The position numbers and the translations under genes were made by a program. Under the pieces are notes generated by a model. It was not told the DNA's origin and ran no database searches. It saw only the letters and a program-made list of their open reading frames with translations. DNA of 64,000 nt from Listeria cossartiae subsp. cayugensis (GTDB taxonomy: Bacteria > Bacillota > Bacilli > Lactobacillales > Listeriaceae). The DNA lies in contig NZ_JAARZC010000001.1 of NCBI RefSeq assembly GCF_014229095.1, positions 1,240,001 to 1,304,000 on the forward strand. The letters are read 5' to 3'. Shown piece after piece: positions 7,822-18,199 of the stretch (position 1 is the stretch's first letter; every line of letters starts with the position of its first letter).

Positions 7822-9111
7822 TTAGCGGAAGCTCATCAACAAATATTTCCGGACTTCTGAAATAAAATAAAGGGATCCAGTAATAAAGTATTTCGTATCA
7901 TTTTTAGTTTCATCAATGTCATTTAATGCTTGTTGCCAATATGGATTTATGGAAACACCTACACTTTTTCCAATTCGAATTACTTCTTCCGCTGTCATAG
8001 CTCTTGGATATTCGAAGGTAGTTAATAGTATTTCCGAATTCGGAATCGCTTTTAATGTCGTTAGCATATTCTCATAATTTTTATCTGCTAATATGCTGAC
8101 TATTATTTTTTTAGGCCCCGGATACATTTCGATAGATTGAGCGAATGTTTGTATGCCTTCTGGATTATGCGCCCCATCCAGCATGACAAATGGATTTGAA
8201 ATGATTTTTTCCATTCTTCCCGGCCAAAATGCTTTTTCCAGTCCCTTTTTGATTGCTAATTCGTCGATTTTGAACGATGAAAATGTATTTAAGTACTGTA
8301 ACACTTTTATAGCCACAGCAGCATTATTTAATTGATGCAACCCCTTTAAGCCAAGAGAAAGGTTGCTTAGTTCTTCCCCGTAAATTGTTTTGTATGTAAT
8401 GACACCATTTTCTTCTTTTATAGAGAAGGATTTATTTAATTGCGCAACACTGGATTCATTATTTGCGGCAATAGTTTCTATTACTTCTTGAACTTCTTTT
8501 TGAATAGCTCCAGAAACTACTGGGATACCTGGTTTAATGATTCCTGCTTTTTCGCTAGCAATTTGCTCAATTGTATCACCAAGGAATTCCATATGATCCA
8601 TTCCGATTGTTGTAATGACAGAAACTAACGGAACGAGAATATTGGTAGAATCAAGTCTTCCTCCGAGTCCAACTTCAATAATACCAATATCGATAGACTC
8701 ATATTCTGCAAAACATAAAAACATCATAGCTGTAATAATCTCAAATTCTGATGGTGGCCCGTAAATTGTTTCTTCCAGCTCTTCCGCAATTGGTTTAATC
8801 CTATTAGCTAAAGAAACAATCATTTCATTGCTAATCGGCTCACCATTCACACTTATTCGCTCATTAAAAAGTTCAATATAAGGAGAAGTAAAGGTCCCTG
8901 TTCTATACCCCGCTTCTTCTAAAGCATTTCGAACAAAAGTAAGTGTAGAGCCTTTACCATTTGTTCCGGCAATATGTACCCACTTATTTGCTTTTTCTGG
9001 ATGATTTAGTTTCTCCATCATATATTCCATTCGAGCTAATCCTGGCTTTATTCCTAGACGAAGTGTTCCGTGAATCCAATCTATTGCTTCTTCATATGAT
9101 TTCAATGTCAT
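7822..9111 (-). CDS. folC: Folylpolyglutamate synthase / dihydrofolate synthase
   Basis: A 429-residue Mur-ligase-like enzyme that adds glutamate to folates and, in bacteria, usually also makes dihydrofolate from dihydropteroate. The P-loop GTNGKGS is at residues 49-55, the omega-loop segment TSPYIELFNERI at about 75-86, and the ATP/magnesium stretch IIEVGLGGRLDSTN at about 144-157. FVMLDGAHNPEG marks the C-terminal domain. It lies 62 bases after valS with a hairpin between. Confidence 0.96.
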   Translation of the reverse strand: MTLKSYEEAIDWIHGTLRLGIKPGLARMEYMMEKLNHPEKANKWVHIAGTNGKGSTLTFVRNALEEAGYRTGTFTSPYIELFNERISVNGEPISNEMIVSLANRIKPIAEELEETIYGPPSEFEIITAMMFLCFAEYESIDIGIIEVGLGGRLDSTNILVPLVSVITTIGMDHMEFLGDTIEQIASEKAGIIKPGIPVVSGAIQKEVQEVIETIAANNESSVAQLNKSFSIKEENGVITYKTIYGEELSNLSLGLKGLHQLNNAAVAIKVLQYLNTFSSFKIDELAIKKGLEKAFWPGRMEKIISNPFVMLDGAHNPEGIQTFAQSIEMYPGPKKIIVSILADKNYENMLTTLKAIPNSEILLTTFEYPRAMTAEEVIRIGKSVGVSINPYWQQALNDIDETKNDTKYFITGSLYFISEVRKYLLMSFR

Positions 9112-9126
9112 TATTTAAACCACCTT

Positions 9127-9165
9127 AAAACTGACCCTACCACTTCGTTCTATGATAAGGTCAGT
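9127..9165 (-). terminator. Hairpin after valS
   Basis: On the minus strand CTGACC pairs with GGTCAG around a 22-base loop and is followed by TTTTAAGG. The short stem, long loop and weak T-tract suggest partial termination before folC. Confidence 0.4.
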
Positions 9166-9172
9166 CCATTTA

Positions 9173-11824
9173 TTATACTTCTTTTAACGTTTCAATTCTT
9201 TCTAAAACAGAGGCTTTTTTCTCTAGGTAATCTTTTTCTTTTAAGCGTTCTTCTGCTACTACATTCTCAGGAGCTTTACTAATGAATCGCTCGTTATTTA
9301 ATTTCCCTTGTACTCTAGCGACCTCTTTATTCCATTTTTCTAGTTCTTTTTCCAGGCGAGCAATCTCTACTTTAAGGTCTATTAATGCTTCTAATGGAAT
9401 GAAAATCTCTGCCCCAGAAACAACCGCGGTCATCGCAGTTTTAGACGGTTCTACATCAAATGAAATGGTAACTTGTTCAGGATTACAAAAACGTTCAATA
9501 TAAGAAATATTTTGTTCTAAAATTTCTTTATACGTATCGTCTTTTGGTTTAATTTCAAGAACAATTTGCTTGCTAAGTGGCGTGTTTACTTCTGCTCGAA
9601 TATTTCGAACTGCACGAATTACTTCCACTAACGTAGCCATGGCCATAGAAGATTTTGTATCCATTTGTTGTTCATTAGCAGTTGGCCATTCAGCAATCGT
9701 GATAGATTCTCCTTCATGAGGTAGGTTTTGCCAAATTTCTTCTGTTACGAAAGGCATGAATGGATGCAATAAACGCATCGTCGCATTCAAAGTATAGGCC
9801 AGAACGGATCTTGTTGTTTGTTTAGCAACTTCATCTTCACCGTACAGCGGGATTTTAGCAATTTCAATATACCAATCACAAAAATCATCCCAAATAAAGT
9901 TGTATAGCGTTCTTCCAACTTCACCAAATTCATATTTTTCACCTAAGGAGGTAACAGCCTGAACGGTTTCGTTAAGTCGTGTTAATATCCACTTATCACT
10001 AACTTCAGTTACATTAGTTAGATCAATTTCACTATATTTCATCCCATCCAAATTCATTAATACAAAACGAGAGGCATTCCAAATTTTGTTAATGAAATTC
10101 CATGTGGACTCTACTTTTTCATAACTGAATTTTAAATCTTGACCCGGTGATGAACCTGTTGCAAGTGTATAGCGAAGAGAATCCGCTCCATATTTGTCGA
10201 TAACTTCAATAGGATCCACACCATTGCCGAGAGATTTAGACATTTTACGGCCTTCAGAATCGCGCACTAAACCATGTATCAATGTGTCTTTAAATGGTCG
10301 CTCTCCAGTAAATTCTACAGATTGGAAAATCATTCTGGACACCCAGAAAAAGATAATATCATAACCTGTTACTAAAGTATTCGTTGGGAAGAAATGCTTG
10401 AAGTCTGGACTTTCAGTATCCGGCCAACCCATTGTTGAAAATGGCCATAAAGCTGAACTAAACCATGTATCAAGGACATCCTCGTCTTGCTCCCACTCAG
10501 CAAGGTTTTCTGGTTCTTTTTCACCAACGTAAATTTCACCAGTTTCTTTATGATACCAAGCAGGAATTCTGTGACCCCACCATAATTGACGAGAAATACA
10601 CCAGTCGTGAATGTTATCCATCCATGTTTCATATGTTTTTTCAAATCTAGCTGGTACAAAATTAACTTTGTCTTCCGTTTTTTGAAGTGCCAAAGCTTCT
10701 GCAGCAAGAGGTTCCATTTTCACAAACCATTGTAGAGAAAGATATGGTTCTACGACAGCGCCAGTTCTTTCAGAATGCCCTACTGAATGCAAATGAGGTT
10801 CTTGTTTGATAAATAAATCTAACTCTTTGAAGTCTTGAATAATCGCTTTTCTAGCTTCAAAACGATCTAATCCATCATATTTTCCAGCATTTTCATTCAT
10901 TGTTCCATTTTCGTGCATAACAATAATTCTTGGTAAGTCGTGGCGATTACCTACTTCAAAGTCATTCGGATCATGCGCTGGTGTAATTTTAACGGCACCA
11001 GAACCAAACTCTCTTTCAACGTACTCGTCGGCTACGATTGGAATTTCTCTGTTTAAAATTGGTAGCATGATTGTTTTACCTATTAAGTGCTGATATCTTT
11101 CATCTTTAGGATGAACCGCAACAGCTGTATCACCAGGAATCGTTTCCGGACGAGTTGTAGCTACTTCTAAATAACCAGAACCGTCAGTAAGAGGATATTT
11201 CAAATGATAGAAACTTCCCTCAATATCTTTATGGATAACTTCAATATCAGATAACGCTGTTTTCGCTTCTGGATCCCAGTTTATTATATATTGGCCTCGG
11301 TAAATAAGCCCTTTATTGTAAAGTGTAACAAAGACTTTTTTAACAGCGTCGGATAAGCCATCATCTAGTGTGAAACGTTCTCTTGAATAATCTAAACCTA
11401 GACCCAGTTTTTCCCATTGTTCACGAATAAACTCAGCGTATTCTTCTTTCCATTCCCAAGTTTTGTCCACAAAGGCTTCACGACCTAGGTCATAACGAGA
11501 AATATTCGTTTCTTTTAGCTTTGCTTCTACTTTAGCTTGAGTAGCAATACCAGCATGATCCATACCTGGCAAGTATAGCGTATCAAATCCTTGCATTCGC
11601 TTCATTCGAGTAATAATATCTTGTAAAGTTGTATCCCATGCATGGCCTAAATGTAACTTTCCTGTTACGTTTGGCGGTGGAATAACAACGCTATAAGGTT
11701 CTTTGTCCGTATTTCCTTCAGCTTTGAAGAATTCTTTTTCTAGCCACCATTTATATTTACCAGCTTCTACGTTGCTTGGCTCATATTTTGTAGGCATGTT
11801 TATTTCATTTTGTTCTATCGTCAT
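9173..11824 (-). CDS. valS: Valyl-tRNA synthetase
   Basis: An 883-residue class I synthetase that charges tRNA-Val. HLGH (residues 58-61) and KMSKS (about 520-530) are the signature motifs. Between them lies the CP1 editing domain, with AVHPKDERY and [17 protein letters not shown], which clears Thr-tRNA-Val. The C-terminal region ends in a coiled-coil tRNA-binding arm (about 815-883). The ATG at 11824 has AGGAGG seven bases upstream; an in-frame start at 11848 would fall in the leader. Expression is controlled by the T-box immediately upstream. Confidence 0.98.
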   Translation of the reverse strand: MTIEQNEINMPTKYEPSNVEAGKYKWWLEKEFFKAEGNTDKEPYSVVIPPPNVTGKLHLGHAWDTTLQDIITRMKRMQGFDTLYLPGMDHAGIATQAKVEAKLKETNISRYDLGREAFVDKTWEWKEEYAEFIREQWEKLGLGLDYSRERFTLDDGLSDAVKKVFVTLYNKGLIYRGQYIINWDPEAKTALSDIEVIHKDIEGSFYHLKYPLTDGSGYLEVATTRPETIPGDTAVAVHPKDERYQHLIGKTIMLPILNREIPIVADEYVEREFGSGAVKITPAHDPNDFEVGNRHDLPRIIVMHENGTMNENAGKYDGLDRFEARKAIIQDFKELDLFIKQEPHLHSVGHSERTGAVVEPYLSLQWFVKMEPLAAEALALQKTEDKVNFVPARFEKTYETWMDNIHDWCISRQLWWGHRIPAWYHKETGEIYVGEKEPENLAEWEQDEDVLDTWFSSALWPFSTMGWPDTESPDFKHFFPTNTLVTGYDIIFFWVSRMIFQSVEFTGERPFKDTLIHGLVRDSEGRKMSKSLGNGVDPIEVIDKYGADSLRYTLATGSSPGQDLKFSYEKVESTWNFINKIWNASRFVLMNLDGMKYSEIDLTNVTEVSDKWILTRLNETVQAVTSLGEKYEFGEVGRTLYNFIWDDFCDWYIEIAKIPLYGEDEVAKQTTRSVLAYTLNATMRLLHPFMPFVTEEIWQNLPHEGESITIAEWPTANEQQMDTKSSMAMATLVEVIRAVRNIRAEVNTPLSKQIVLEIKPKDDTYKEILEQNISYIERFCNPEQVTISFDVEPSKTAMTAVVSGAEIFIPLEALIDLKVEIARLEKELEKWNKEVARVQGKLNNERFISKAPENVVAEERLKEKDYLEKKASVLERIETLKEV

Positions 11825-11846
11825 AACGCTTCCTCCTTTTTTAAGC

Positions 11847-12112
11847 AAAATAAAAAACTCTTCTCATCCTAATAAAAGGACGAAAAGAGTATTATTCGCG
11901 GTACCACCTTTTTACCTACAGAAAAAAATGTAGGCACTTCATTGGGTTAACGATAGAGAAAATCTACCGGTTATTCCCTACTATGAGTTCAGGAATACTG
12001 CTCCAAGGCTACCTTCAGACATTATTTTTGAAAGCTTGCACCAACCGCTTTCTCTCTTTTGAAAAAATAAGTGTCCTACTCTTCCTCTTCATCGCATTTG
12101 CTTCTATATACT
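11847..12112 (-). promoter_or_regulatory. T-box riboswitch of valS
   Basis: The minus strand carries the T-box core AAAGGTGGTACCGCG (11897-11911). A hairpin CCTACA...TGTAGG just before it is likely stem III. After it comes an intrinsic terminator with stem ACTCTTTTCGTCC/GGATGAGAAGAGT and a T-rich tail (11847-11890). The long 5' part contains the AGAGGAAGAGTAGG-type start of stem I. Uncharged tRNA is expected to stabilise the antiterminator and switch valS on. I could not assign the specifier codon with certainty. Confidence 0.92.
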
Positions 12113-12119
12113 AGAAATA

Positions 12120-12148
12120 ATTTTAACAAAAGTTTCTAGATTCGTCAA
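12120..12148 (-). promoter_or_regulatory. SigA promoter of valS
   Basis: Minus-strand -35 TTGACG (12143-12148) and -10 TAAAAT (12120-12125) are spaced by exactly 17 bases. The -35 directly abuts the hemL stop codon. Confidence 0.75.
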
Positions 12149-13438
12149 TTAGCCACGGAGTAATTTGCAAGTAGTATCAAATGCTTCTAAAGTTTTATCA
12201 ATTTCATTCTCTGTATGCATTGTAGAAATGAATACACCTTCAAACTGAGATGGCGGCAAGAAAATACCTTGTGCTAGCATTTCGCGATAATAACTGCGGA
12301 AGAATTCTAGATTACTCGTTTTAGCTGTATCAAAATTAGTGACTTTTTGGTCGGTAAAGAAGAAGCCAAACATGGAACCCGCTTTATTAATGGAAAGTGG
12401 TACTTCTCGTCTAGCAGAAATTTCTGTTAGCCCTTCTTCCATTCGTTTAATTAGGGTACGGAAAATATCATAGTGCTGCGGAGTTAATTGGCGAACTGTT
12501 TCAAAACCTGCGTTCATCGCCAGTGGATTACCAGATAAAGTTCCCGCTTGATAAATAGAACCAGCAGGAGCAATTTGTTCCATAATTTCTTTTTTACCAC
12601 CGTACGCGCCTACTGGTAACCCTCCACCAATTACTTTTCCAAGACAAGTAATATCAGGAGTAACTACGTAATAACCTTGCGCCGAATAATAATCCACACG
12701 GAAACCAGTCATTACTTCATCAAAAATAAGTAATGAGCCATATTGGGTTGTTAGTTCTCTAAGCCCTTCTAAAAAGCCTTCGATTGGCGGAACTACACCC
12801 ATATTACCTGCAACTGGCTCAACGATAACTGCGGCTATTTCTTCGCCGTATTTTTCGAAAGCTAGTTTTGAGCCTTCAATATCGTTGTATGGAACTGTGA
12901 TTGTATCAGCAGCAAGTCCTTTTGTAACTCCCGGAGAATCAGGTAGGCCTAGTGTCGCTACGCCAGAACCAGCTTTAATTAGTAAGGAATCACCATGACC
13001 ATGATAGCTTCCTTCGAATTTTAAGATTTTTTCTCGTTTGGTGTAACCACGGGCCAAACGAATAGCACTCATTGTTGCTTCTGTTCCGGAAGAAACCATC
13101 CGAACTATTTCAATAGATGGAACTCGCTCGATGACTAATTTGGCTAATTCAGTTTCGATTTCTGTTGGTGTTCCAAAGCTTGTTCCTTTCATTGCGGCAT
13201 TTGTTATTGCATTAACTACAGATGGATTAGCATGACCTAGGATTAGTGGGCCCCAAGATAACACATAATCAATATATTCATTACCATCAACATCAGTAAT
13301 GTATGCTCCTTTACCGTGGTCCATAAAAACTGGTGAAGCATCTACTGAATTGAAAGCTCGAACTGGGCTATTTACACCACCTGGCAAGACTTTCTTTGCT
13401 TCTTTAAAAGCTTTTTCAGAGTTTGAATAGTTTCGCAA
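12149..13438 (-). CDS. hemL: Glutamate-1-semialdehyde 2,1-aminomutase
   Basis: A 429-residue PLP-dependent class III aminotransferase that converts glutamate-1-semialdehyde to 5-aminolevulinate. The PLP site includes [13 protein letters not shown] (about 235-247) and the lysine in [17 protein letters not shown] (about residue 267). The N-terminal [10 protein letters not shown] is typical of the family. It is the last gene of hemACDBL, 12 bases after hemB. No terminator follows; transcripts would run into the valS T-box. Listeria is thought to carry a second, separate hemL-like gene. Confidence 0.97.
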   Translation of the reverse strand: MRNYSNSEKAFKEAKKVLPGGVNSPVRAFNSVDASPVFMDHGKGAYITDVDGNEYIDYVLSWGPLILGHANPSVVNAITNAAMKGTSFGTPTEIETELAKLVIERVPSIEIVRMVSSGTEATMSAIRLARGYTKREKILKFEGSYHGHGDSLLIKAGSGVATLGLPDSPGVTKGLAADTITVPYNDIEGSKLAFEKYGEEIAAVIVEPVAGNMGVVPPIEGFLEGLRELTTQYGSLLIFDEVMTGFRVDYYSAQGYYVVTPDITCLGKVIGGGLPVGAYGGKKEIMEQIAPAGSIYQAGTLSGNPLAMNAGFETVRQLTPQHYDIFRTLIKRMEEGLTEISARREVPLSINKAGSMFGFFFTDQKVTNFDTAKTSNLEFFRSYYREMLAQGIFLPPSQFEGVFISTMHTENEIDKTLEAFDTTCKLLRG

Positions 13439-13450
13439 ATTTCCTACCTC

Positions 13451-14425
13451 CTATTTATTTAAGTATTTAGATACATCTTTTGCAAAATATGTGATGATAA
13501 GTGTTGCACCTGCGCGTTTCATACTAGTTAGCATTTCTAAAACAATTTTTTCTTCGTCAATCCAACCGTTTTGTGCGGCTGCTTTGACCATTGCATATTC
13601 ACCACTGACATTATATGCAACTACTGGTAAATTCGTATTGTTTTTTACATCGCGCATGATATCTAAATAAGATAAAGATGGTTTTACAATAAGGAAGTCT
13701 GCGCCCTCTTGTTCATCAGATTTTGCTTCTCGAAGTGCTTCTTCACGATTAGCAGGATCCATTTGATAGGATTTTCTATCACCGAATTGTGGCGCACTTC
13801 CAGCAGCATCCCGGAAAGGTCCATAAAAAGCAGATGCGTACTTAACAGCGTACGACATAATCGGAATATCGTAAAATCCAGCTTCATCCAGTCCTTCGCG
13901 AATTACTTGAACAAAGCCATCCATCATATTAGAAGGAGCAATAATATCTGCCCCTGCCGCTGCTTGACTGACAGCAGTTCGTTTCAGCAATTCAAGAGAT
14001 TCATCATTTAAAATTTCACCGTTTTCAATCACGCCGCAATGACCATGATCTGTAAACTCGCATAGGCAAGTATCTGCCACAACAATTATTTCAGGAAAAT
14101 TATTTTTAATAAGTTTAGTTGCTTCTTGGATAATACCGTGATCGTGGTAGGCTTGTGTACCAACTGCATCTTTTTCAGCAGGTATTCCAAATAAAATAAC
14201 TGCTTTAATACCAAGGCTTTGCACAATACGCATTTCTTCCTCTAATTCATGCAACGGATATTGAAAAACTCCTGGCATCGAGATTACTTCGGTTTTTGGT
14301 TCTTTACCATCTTTGACAAAAATCGGATAGATTAAATCATCTGTATGTAAAACAGTTTCTCTCACTAAATCACGCATTGTTTTGGTTTTTCTTAGACGGC
14401 GATGTCTATCAAATTGATTTTTCAT
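13451..14425 (-). CDS. hemB: Porphobilinogen synthase (delta-aminolevulinate dehydratase)
   Basis: A 324-residue enzyme that condenses two 5-aminolevulinates into porphobilinogen. The cysteine-rich metal motif [14 protein letters not shown] (about residues 118-131) indicates a zinc-dependent type. Schiff-base lysines lie in [20 protein letters not shown] (about 190-210) and in [10 protein letters not shown] (about 245-255). The start overlaps the hemD stop by four bases (ATGA), so the two are translationally coupled. Confidence 0.97.
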   Translation of the reverse strand: MKNQFDRHRRLRKTKTMRDLVRETVLHTDDLIYPIFVKDGKEPKTEVISMPGVFQYPLHELEEEMRIVQSLGIKAVILFGIPAEKDAVGTQAYHDHGIIQEATKLIKNNFPEIIVVADTCLCEFTDHGHCGVIENGEILNDESLELLKRTAVSQAAAGADIIAPSNMMDGFVQVIREGLDEAGFYDIPIMSYAVKYASAFYGPFRDAAGSAPQFGDRKSYQMDPANREEALREAKSDEQEGADFLIVKPSLSYLDIMRDVKNNTNLPVVAYNVSGEYAMVKAAAQNGWIDEEKIVLEMLTSMKRAGATLIITYFAKDVSKYLNK

Positions 14426-15144
14426 TTAAATTCCTCCTGTATTATCAAATCAGCTAAGTGCTTCATGGTGAAGGTTTTTGGTTGATATGCGACTGACCAT
14501 CCATCTGCTAAAATGGCCTCAGTAGTTACATTGCCAATCGACGCAATGCACCAATGTTCTTTTTGATCTGGAAATGTTTTGGCAATCGAATAAAAGTTTT
14601 TCCAAGCAGATGGGCTGGCAAAAATAATTATTTGCTTTTCATTTAGTTTTAATTGGTTAGCTAATATTGTTTTAGAATGCTCCGGGAAGCTTGTTTCATA
14701 AAGTTCAATTGGAAAAACTAGATGCCCTTTTTCTATCAATGTATCTTTTATTATTGATCTACTTAAATTACTTTGTGGGAGTAAGATACTTGTTTGGTTC
14801 GGGTATTCATTTAACCACTCAGATAAAAAAACTTCTGATTGATAAACAGATGGAATAAAACTTGGCGTATAACCAAATTCCGCTAATTTTTCTTCCGTTT
14901 TCTCGCCAATAACAGCAAATTTATAATTCGTTTTAACATGTTGGTTTGCGAAGAAATATTCCACCGCATTGACACTTGTCAAAAAAAGCCAGTCCGCCGC
15001 TTGTTGTTCTTGATTCAAGTTGAATTTTTTCGGGCGAGTTTCAATTAGTGGAATTGATTCAACTTCAAAGCCATTTTGCGAAAAATAGGCTTGCCAAGGC
15101 TTGTTTTTACTCGCTTCTCTTGTTAAAACCACTTTTTTAATCAT
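14422..15144 (-). CDS. hemD: Uroporphyrinogen-III synthase
   Basis: A 240-residue, two-domain HemD-type protein that closes hydroxymethylbilane to uroporphyrinogen III with inversion of ring D. The family is weakly conserved. Supporting features are the N-terminal [28 protein letters not shown] (about 71-85), [14 protein letters not shown] (about 171-184) and [12 protein letters not shown] (about 199-210). Four-base overlaps with hemC and hemB on either side secure the call. Confidence 0.92.
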   Translation of the reverse strand: MIKKVVLTREASKNKPWQAYFSQNGFEVESIPLIETRPKKFNLNQEQQAADWLFLTSVNAVEYFFANQHVKTNYKFAVIGEKTEEKLAEFGYTPSFIPSVYQSEVFLSEWLNEYPNQTSILLPQSNLSRSIIKDTLIEKGHLVFPIELYETSFPEHSKTILANQLKLNEKQIIIFASPSAWKNFYSIAKTFPDQKEHWCIASIGNVTTEAILADGWSVAYQPKTFTMKHLADLIIQEEFK

Positions 15145-16070
15145 GTGTTTCTCAGTTCTTTGATAATCGTATCGGCACCTTCGCTTAGTAAATCTTCTGC
15201 TACTTGATTACCTATGTCACTTGGATTAGCGCCTGTTTGTTCAGATTCAAGAATGATTGAACCATCCGCGTTACCGACTAAACCTTTAAAATGAATAACA
15301 TCACCCATTTTCGTTGCGAACCCAGCAATCGGAATTTCACAGCCGCCATTTAATTGCTTCAAGAAAACGCGCTCTGCTTCTACACATACGCCTGTTTCTT
15401 CATGGTGAATAGATGCTAGCATATCACGAATTTGTTGATCACTTTCGCGGCATTCAATAGCAAGAGCACCTTGACCAACTGCAGGTAAGCAAAGTTCAGC
15501 CGGGATGTCTTCTAGTTTTAAAGTCGTATTTTTCAACCACCCCATTCGGGAAAGTCCCGCTTTCGCTAAGATGATTGCATCAAAGTTTTCCGCGTGTAAT
15601 TTTTGAAGACGAGTATCAATGTTGCCGCGAATCGGTTTAATAACAAAATCCGGGCGATATTTGAGGAGTTGCGCTGTACGACGGAGACTACTCGTCCCAA
15701 TAACAGCACCTTTTGGTAACTCATCCAAACTGCTCACTTGGTTAAAAACAAAGCAATCTAGCGGAGATTCGCGTTTTGGAATCGCGCCAATAACGAGCCC
15801 TTCTTTCAAACTTGAAGGAACATCTTTCATACTATGTACCGCAAAATCAATTGCTGTATCGCTCAAAGCTTGCTCCACTTCGGAAACAAATAGGCCTTTC
15901 CCGCCAACTTTGCTCAGTGTGACATCTAAAATCTGGTCTCCTTTTGTGACAATTTCTTTTATTTCAAAATCGAAGTCAGGATAATTTTCTTTGAGTTTGT
16001 TAATTACCCAATTAGACTGGGTTAAAGCTAATTTGCTACGTCTAGAACCAACAATTATTTTTCGTTTCAT
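15141..16070 (-). CDS. hemC: Hydroxymethylbilane synthase (porphobilinogen deaminase)
   Basis: A 309-residue enzyme that polymerises four porphobilinogens into hydroxymethylbilane. The dipyrromethane cofactor cysteine is C244 in LNGGCEIPIAG. The N-terminal GSRRSKLALTQ and the loop FAVHSMKDVP (about 77-86) are family signatures. It is three bases downstream of hemA and overlaps hemD by four. Confidence 0.97.
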   Translation of the reverse strand: MKRKIIVGSRRSKLALTQSNWVINKLKENYPDFDFEIKEIVTKGDQILDVTLSKVGGKGLFVSEVEQALSDTAIDFAVHSMKDVPSSLKEGLVIGAIPKRESPLDCFVFNQVSSLDELPKGAVIGTSSLRRTAQLLKYRPDFVIKPIRGNIDTRLQKLHAENFDAIILAKAGLSRMGWLKNTTLKLEDIPAELCLPAVGQGALAIECRESDQQIRDMLASIHHEETGVCVEAERVFLKQLNGGCEIPIAGFATKMGDVIHFKGLVGNADGSIILESEQTGANPSDIGNQVAEDLLSEGADTIIKELRNT

Positions 16071-16073
16071 CCG

Positions 16074-17381
16074 TTAACCCCTCGTTTCAGCTTGTTCTTT
16101 TTCTATTACAGTTAAATCCGTTTCTGTCAAACCAAAGATACGTTTAAAATGTGCAATGCTTGTATCTGCTTCTTCTTCCACAGACATTTCTTTCAATTCT
16201 GAGATAGGTTGTTTTAGCATTTGATTAATAATGCTTTTCATATGTTTTCCGATTTGGATGTATTCGCGTTCTGTTAGGCCGGGAAGCTTATTTTCTAGGC
16301 TATTCATAGTAACTTCTTGCATATCTAAGGCCTTTTCACGCAAGGCACGAATCACAGGAACGACACCTAGTTGTTTTTCCCATTCAAAAAAGCTTCGAAC
16401 TTCTATTTCAATCGTATTTTCAAGCTCTTGAACAATTCTTTGACGTTCTAGTGAGTTCGCACTTACAACTCCAGCCAAATCATCAATATCATACAAATGG
16501 AAATTGGGAATATATGAACAATCATGTTCAACATTTCTTGGTAAACCGATGTCAATCACAAGCATAGAACTCGCTTTTTGTTCCATTAATTCTTGCATTG
16601 CTGCTTGTTTGATGATTGGTTCTGAAGCACTTGTAGATACAAGAACGATATCTGCAAGCAATAAATGATCATTCATGTTTTCATATGCGCCCACTTTTGC
16701 TTGAAATTGATTAGCAAGCATTTCTGCATTAGCTTTAGTACGGTTAATTATGGTTATATCTGCAATGCCACTTCCAGCCAGGTTTTGCAAAGCGAGTTCG
16801 CTCATTTCCCCTGCACCAATAAGGACGATTTTTTTGTTGTTTAAGGAACCATATAATTTTTTGGCAACTTCCACAGCTGCATAACTGACAGAAACAGCAT
16901 TTTCGTTAATTTTTGTGTGGTGATGTACTTTTTTTGCGAAAGTAACGACTTCACGGAAAAGTTTATTTAAAAGTGTACCTGTTGTGCCAGTTTGTTTGGC
17001 GATTTCGAATGCATGTTTTACTTGTCCGAGAATTTGCGTTTCCCCAAGTACAAGTGAATCGAGTCCCGCGGTTACTTTATATAAATGATTGACGGCTTCT
17101 GTTTCCTCATGGAAAAACAAATAAGGCTCAATTTTTTCCATATCCATTTGAAACCAATTAGCCATAAAGCGTTTTAGGTAATATCTTCCTGTATGTATTT
17201 GATCGACAACTGCAACAATTTCGGTTCGATTGCATGTTGAAATAATAACATTTTCGAGGATACTTTTTTCCTGCAGTAATGTTACTAAGGCCATTTCTTC
17301 TTCAGTTTCTTTAAAAACTAATTTTTCGCGGATGTCGATTGGTGCTGTGTGATGATTCAGCCCCATGGTGAGAATAAACAT
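16074..17381 (-). CDS. hemA: Glutamyl-tRNA reductase
   Basis: A 435-residue enzyme that reduces glutamyl-tRNA-Glu with NADPH to glutamate-1-semialdehyde, the first committed step of the C5 haem pathway. The catalytic cysteine is C50 in ISTCNRTEI; the NADPH fold is IVLIGAGEMSE (about 189-199). The helical dimerisation domain fills the C-terminus. It has its own promoter and AGGAGG. In Bacillus, hemX sits between hemA and hemC; here the gap is only three bases and hemX is absent. Confidence 0.97.
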   Translation of the reverse strand: MFILTMGLNHHTAPIDIREKLVFKETEEEMALVTLLQEKSILENVIISTCNRTEIVAVVDQIHTGRYYLKRFMANWFQMDMEKIEPYLFFHEETEAVNHLYKVTAGLDSLVLGETQILGQVKHAFEIAKQTGTTGTLLNKLFREVVTFAKKVHHHTKINENAVSVSYAAVEVAKKLYGSLNNKKIVLIGAGEMSELALQNLAGSGIADITIINRTKANAEMLANQFQAKVGAYENMNDHLLLADIVLVSTSASEPIIKQAAMQELMEQKASSMLVIDIGLPRNVEHDCSYIPNFHLYDIDDLAGVVSANSLERQRIVQELENTIEIEVRSFFEWEKQLGVVPVIRALREKALDMQEVTMNSLENKLPGLTEREYIQIGKHMKSIINQMLKQPISELKEMSVEEEADTSIAHFKRIFGLTETDLTVIEKEQAETRG

Positions 17382-17418
17382 TCGATAATCCTCCTAAAAT
17401 CAAATTGAACTCTAATAC

Positions 17419-17447
17419 ATTCTACCACTTTTCGATGTGTACACCAA
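17419..17447 (-). promoter_or_regulatory. SigA promoter of hemACDBL
   Basis: Minus-strand -35 TTGGTG (17442-17447) and -10 TAGAAT (17419-17424) are separated by 17 bases, just after the engB terminator. The expected start is about 30 bases before the hemA ATG, leaving a short leader. Confidence 0.65.
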
Positions 17448-17469
17448 ATAGTCCGTTTATGTATTTAGA

Positions 17470-17504
17470 CGGAAAAAAGAGCTGGATTTTCCATTCCAAC
17501 TCTT
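17470..17504 (-). terminator. Intrinsic terminator of engB
   Basis: The stem AGAGTTGGA/TCCAGCTCT with an eight-base loop is followed by six T on the minus strand. It separates engB from the hemA promoter. Confidence 0.8.
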
Positions 17505-17508
17505 TCTA

Positions 17509-18093
17509 TTATTCCATTCCTTCTTTGATAAACTGCCATGCTTCGTCTTTTCCCATTTTTGTTTCAGAGGAGAATAAGACAAATTTGTCATCTGGATCAA
17601 AATCCAAAGTTTCACGCACAATTTTAGCATTTTTTTGCCATTTACTACGCGGAATTTTGTCTGCTTTTGTTGCAACAACGATGACAGGAATATCGTAATA
17701 CTTTAGAAATTCATACATCATTCGGTCATCCTCTGTTGGCTTATGACGTAAATCAACAATTTGGATGACGCCGCGAAGTTGCTCGCGAGAAGTGATATAC
17801 GTTTCAATCATAACTCCCCATTTTTCTCGTTCGGTTTTCGACACTTTTGCAAAACCGTAGCCGGGTACATCGACGAAGAAAAGTGCTTCTTCAATTTTAT
17901 AAAAATTTAGTGTTTGTGTTTTTCCTGGTTTTTGCGAAATTCTTGCCATACTTTTGCGGCGAATCATCGTATTAATAAAAGATGATTTTCCAACGTTTGA
18001 TCGACCTGCAAGTGCATATTCTGGAAGGTCTGTTTCGGGATATTGCTCTGGTCGAACAGCGCTTATTATTAGTTCTACATTATTTACATCCAT
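17509..18093 (-). CDS. engB: Ribosome biogenesis GTPase EngB/YsxC
   Basis: A 194-residue small GTPase needed for late 50S assembly. G1 is GRSNVGKSS (residues 30-38), G3 is DVPGYGF, G4 is TKAD and G5 is FSSE near the end. The ATG at 18093 gives the family length and follows AGGATGG; an upstream ATG at 18117 would add eight residues. It is transcribed from the thrS side, with a terminator between them. Confidence 0.95.
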
Positions 18094-18161
18094 AATTTTC
18101 CATCCTGTTCTATTCATTATCTTTTACTAGTATAACGGAAAAAGAGGAAAAAAGCACCATG

Positions 18162-18195
18162 AAAAAATACTGCCCCATTATGAGACAGTATTTTT
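18162..18195 (-). terminator. Intrinsic terminator of thrS
   Basis: AAAAATACTG pairs with CAGTATTTTT around a 13-base loop. The descending arm continues as a run of six T on the minus strand. Confidence 0.75.
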
Positions 18196-18199
18196 CGAA

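Noticed and set aside
9951-9958. Strong AAGGAGGT on the plus strand inside valS
   Set aside because: No start codon with a useful reading frame follows; it is a chance match within the valS coding sequence.
11703-11933. Plus-strand ORF across the valS start and leader
   Set aside because: It lies antisense to valS and its T-box; no ribosome site or recognisable protein.
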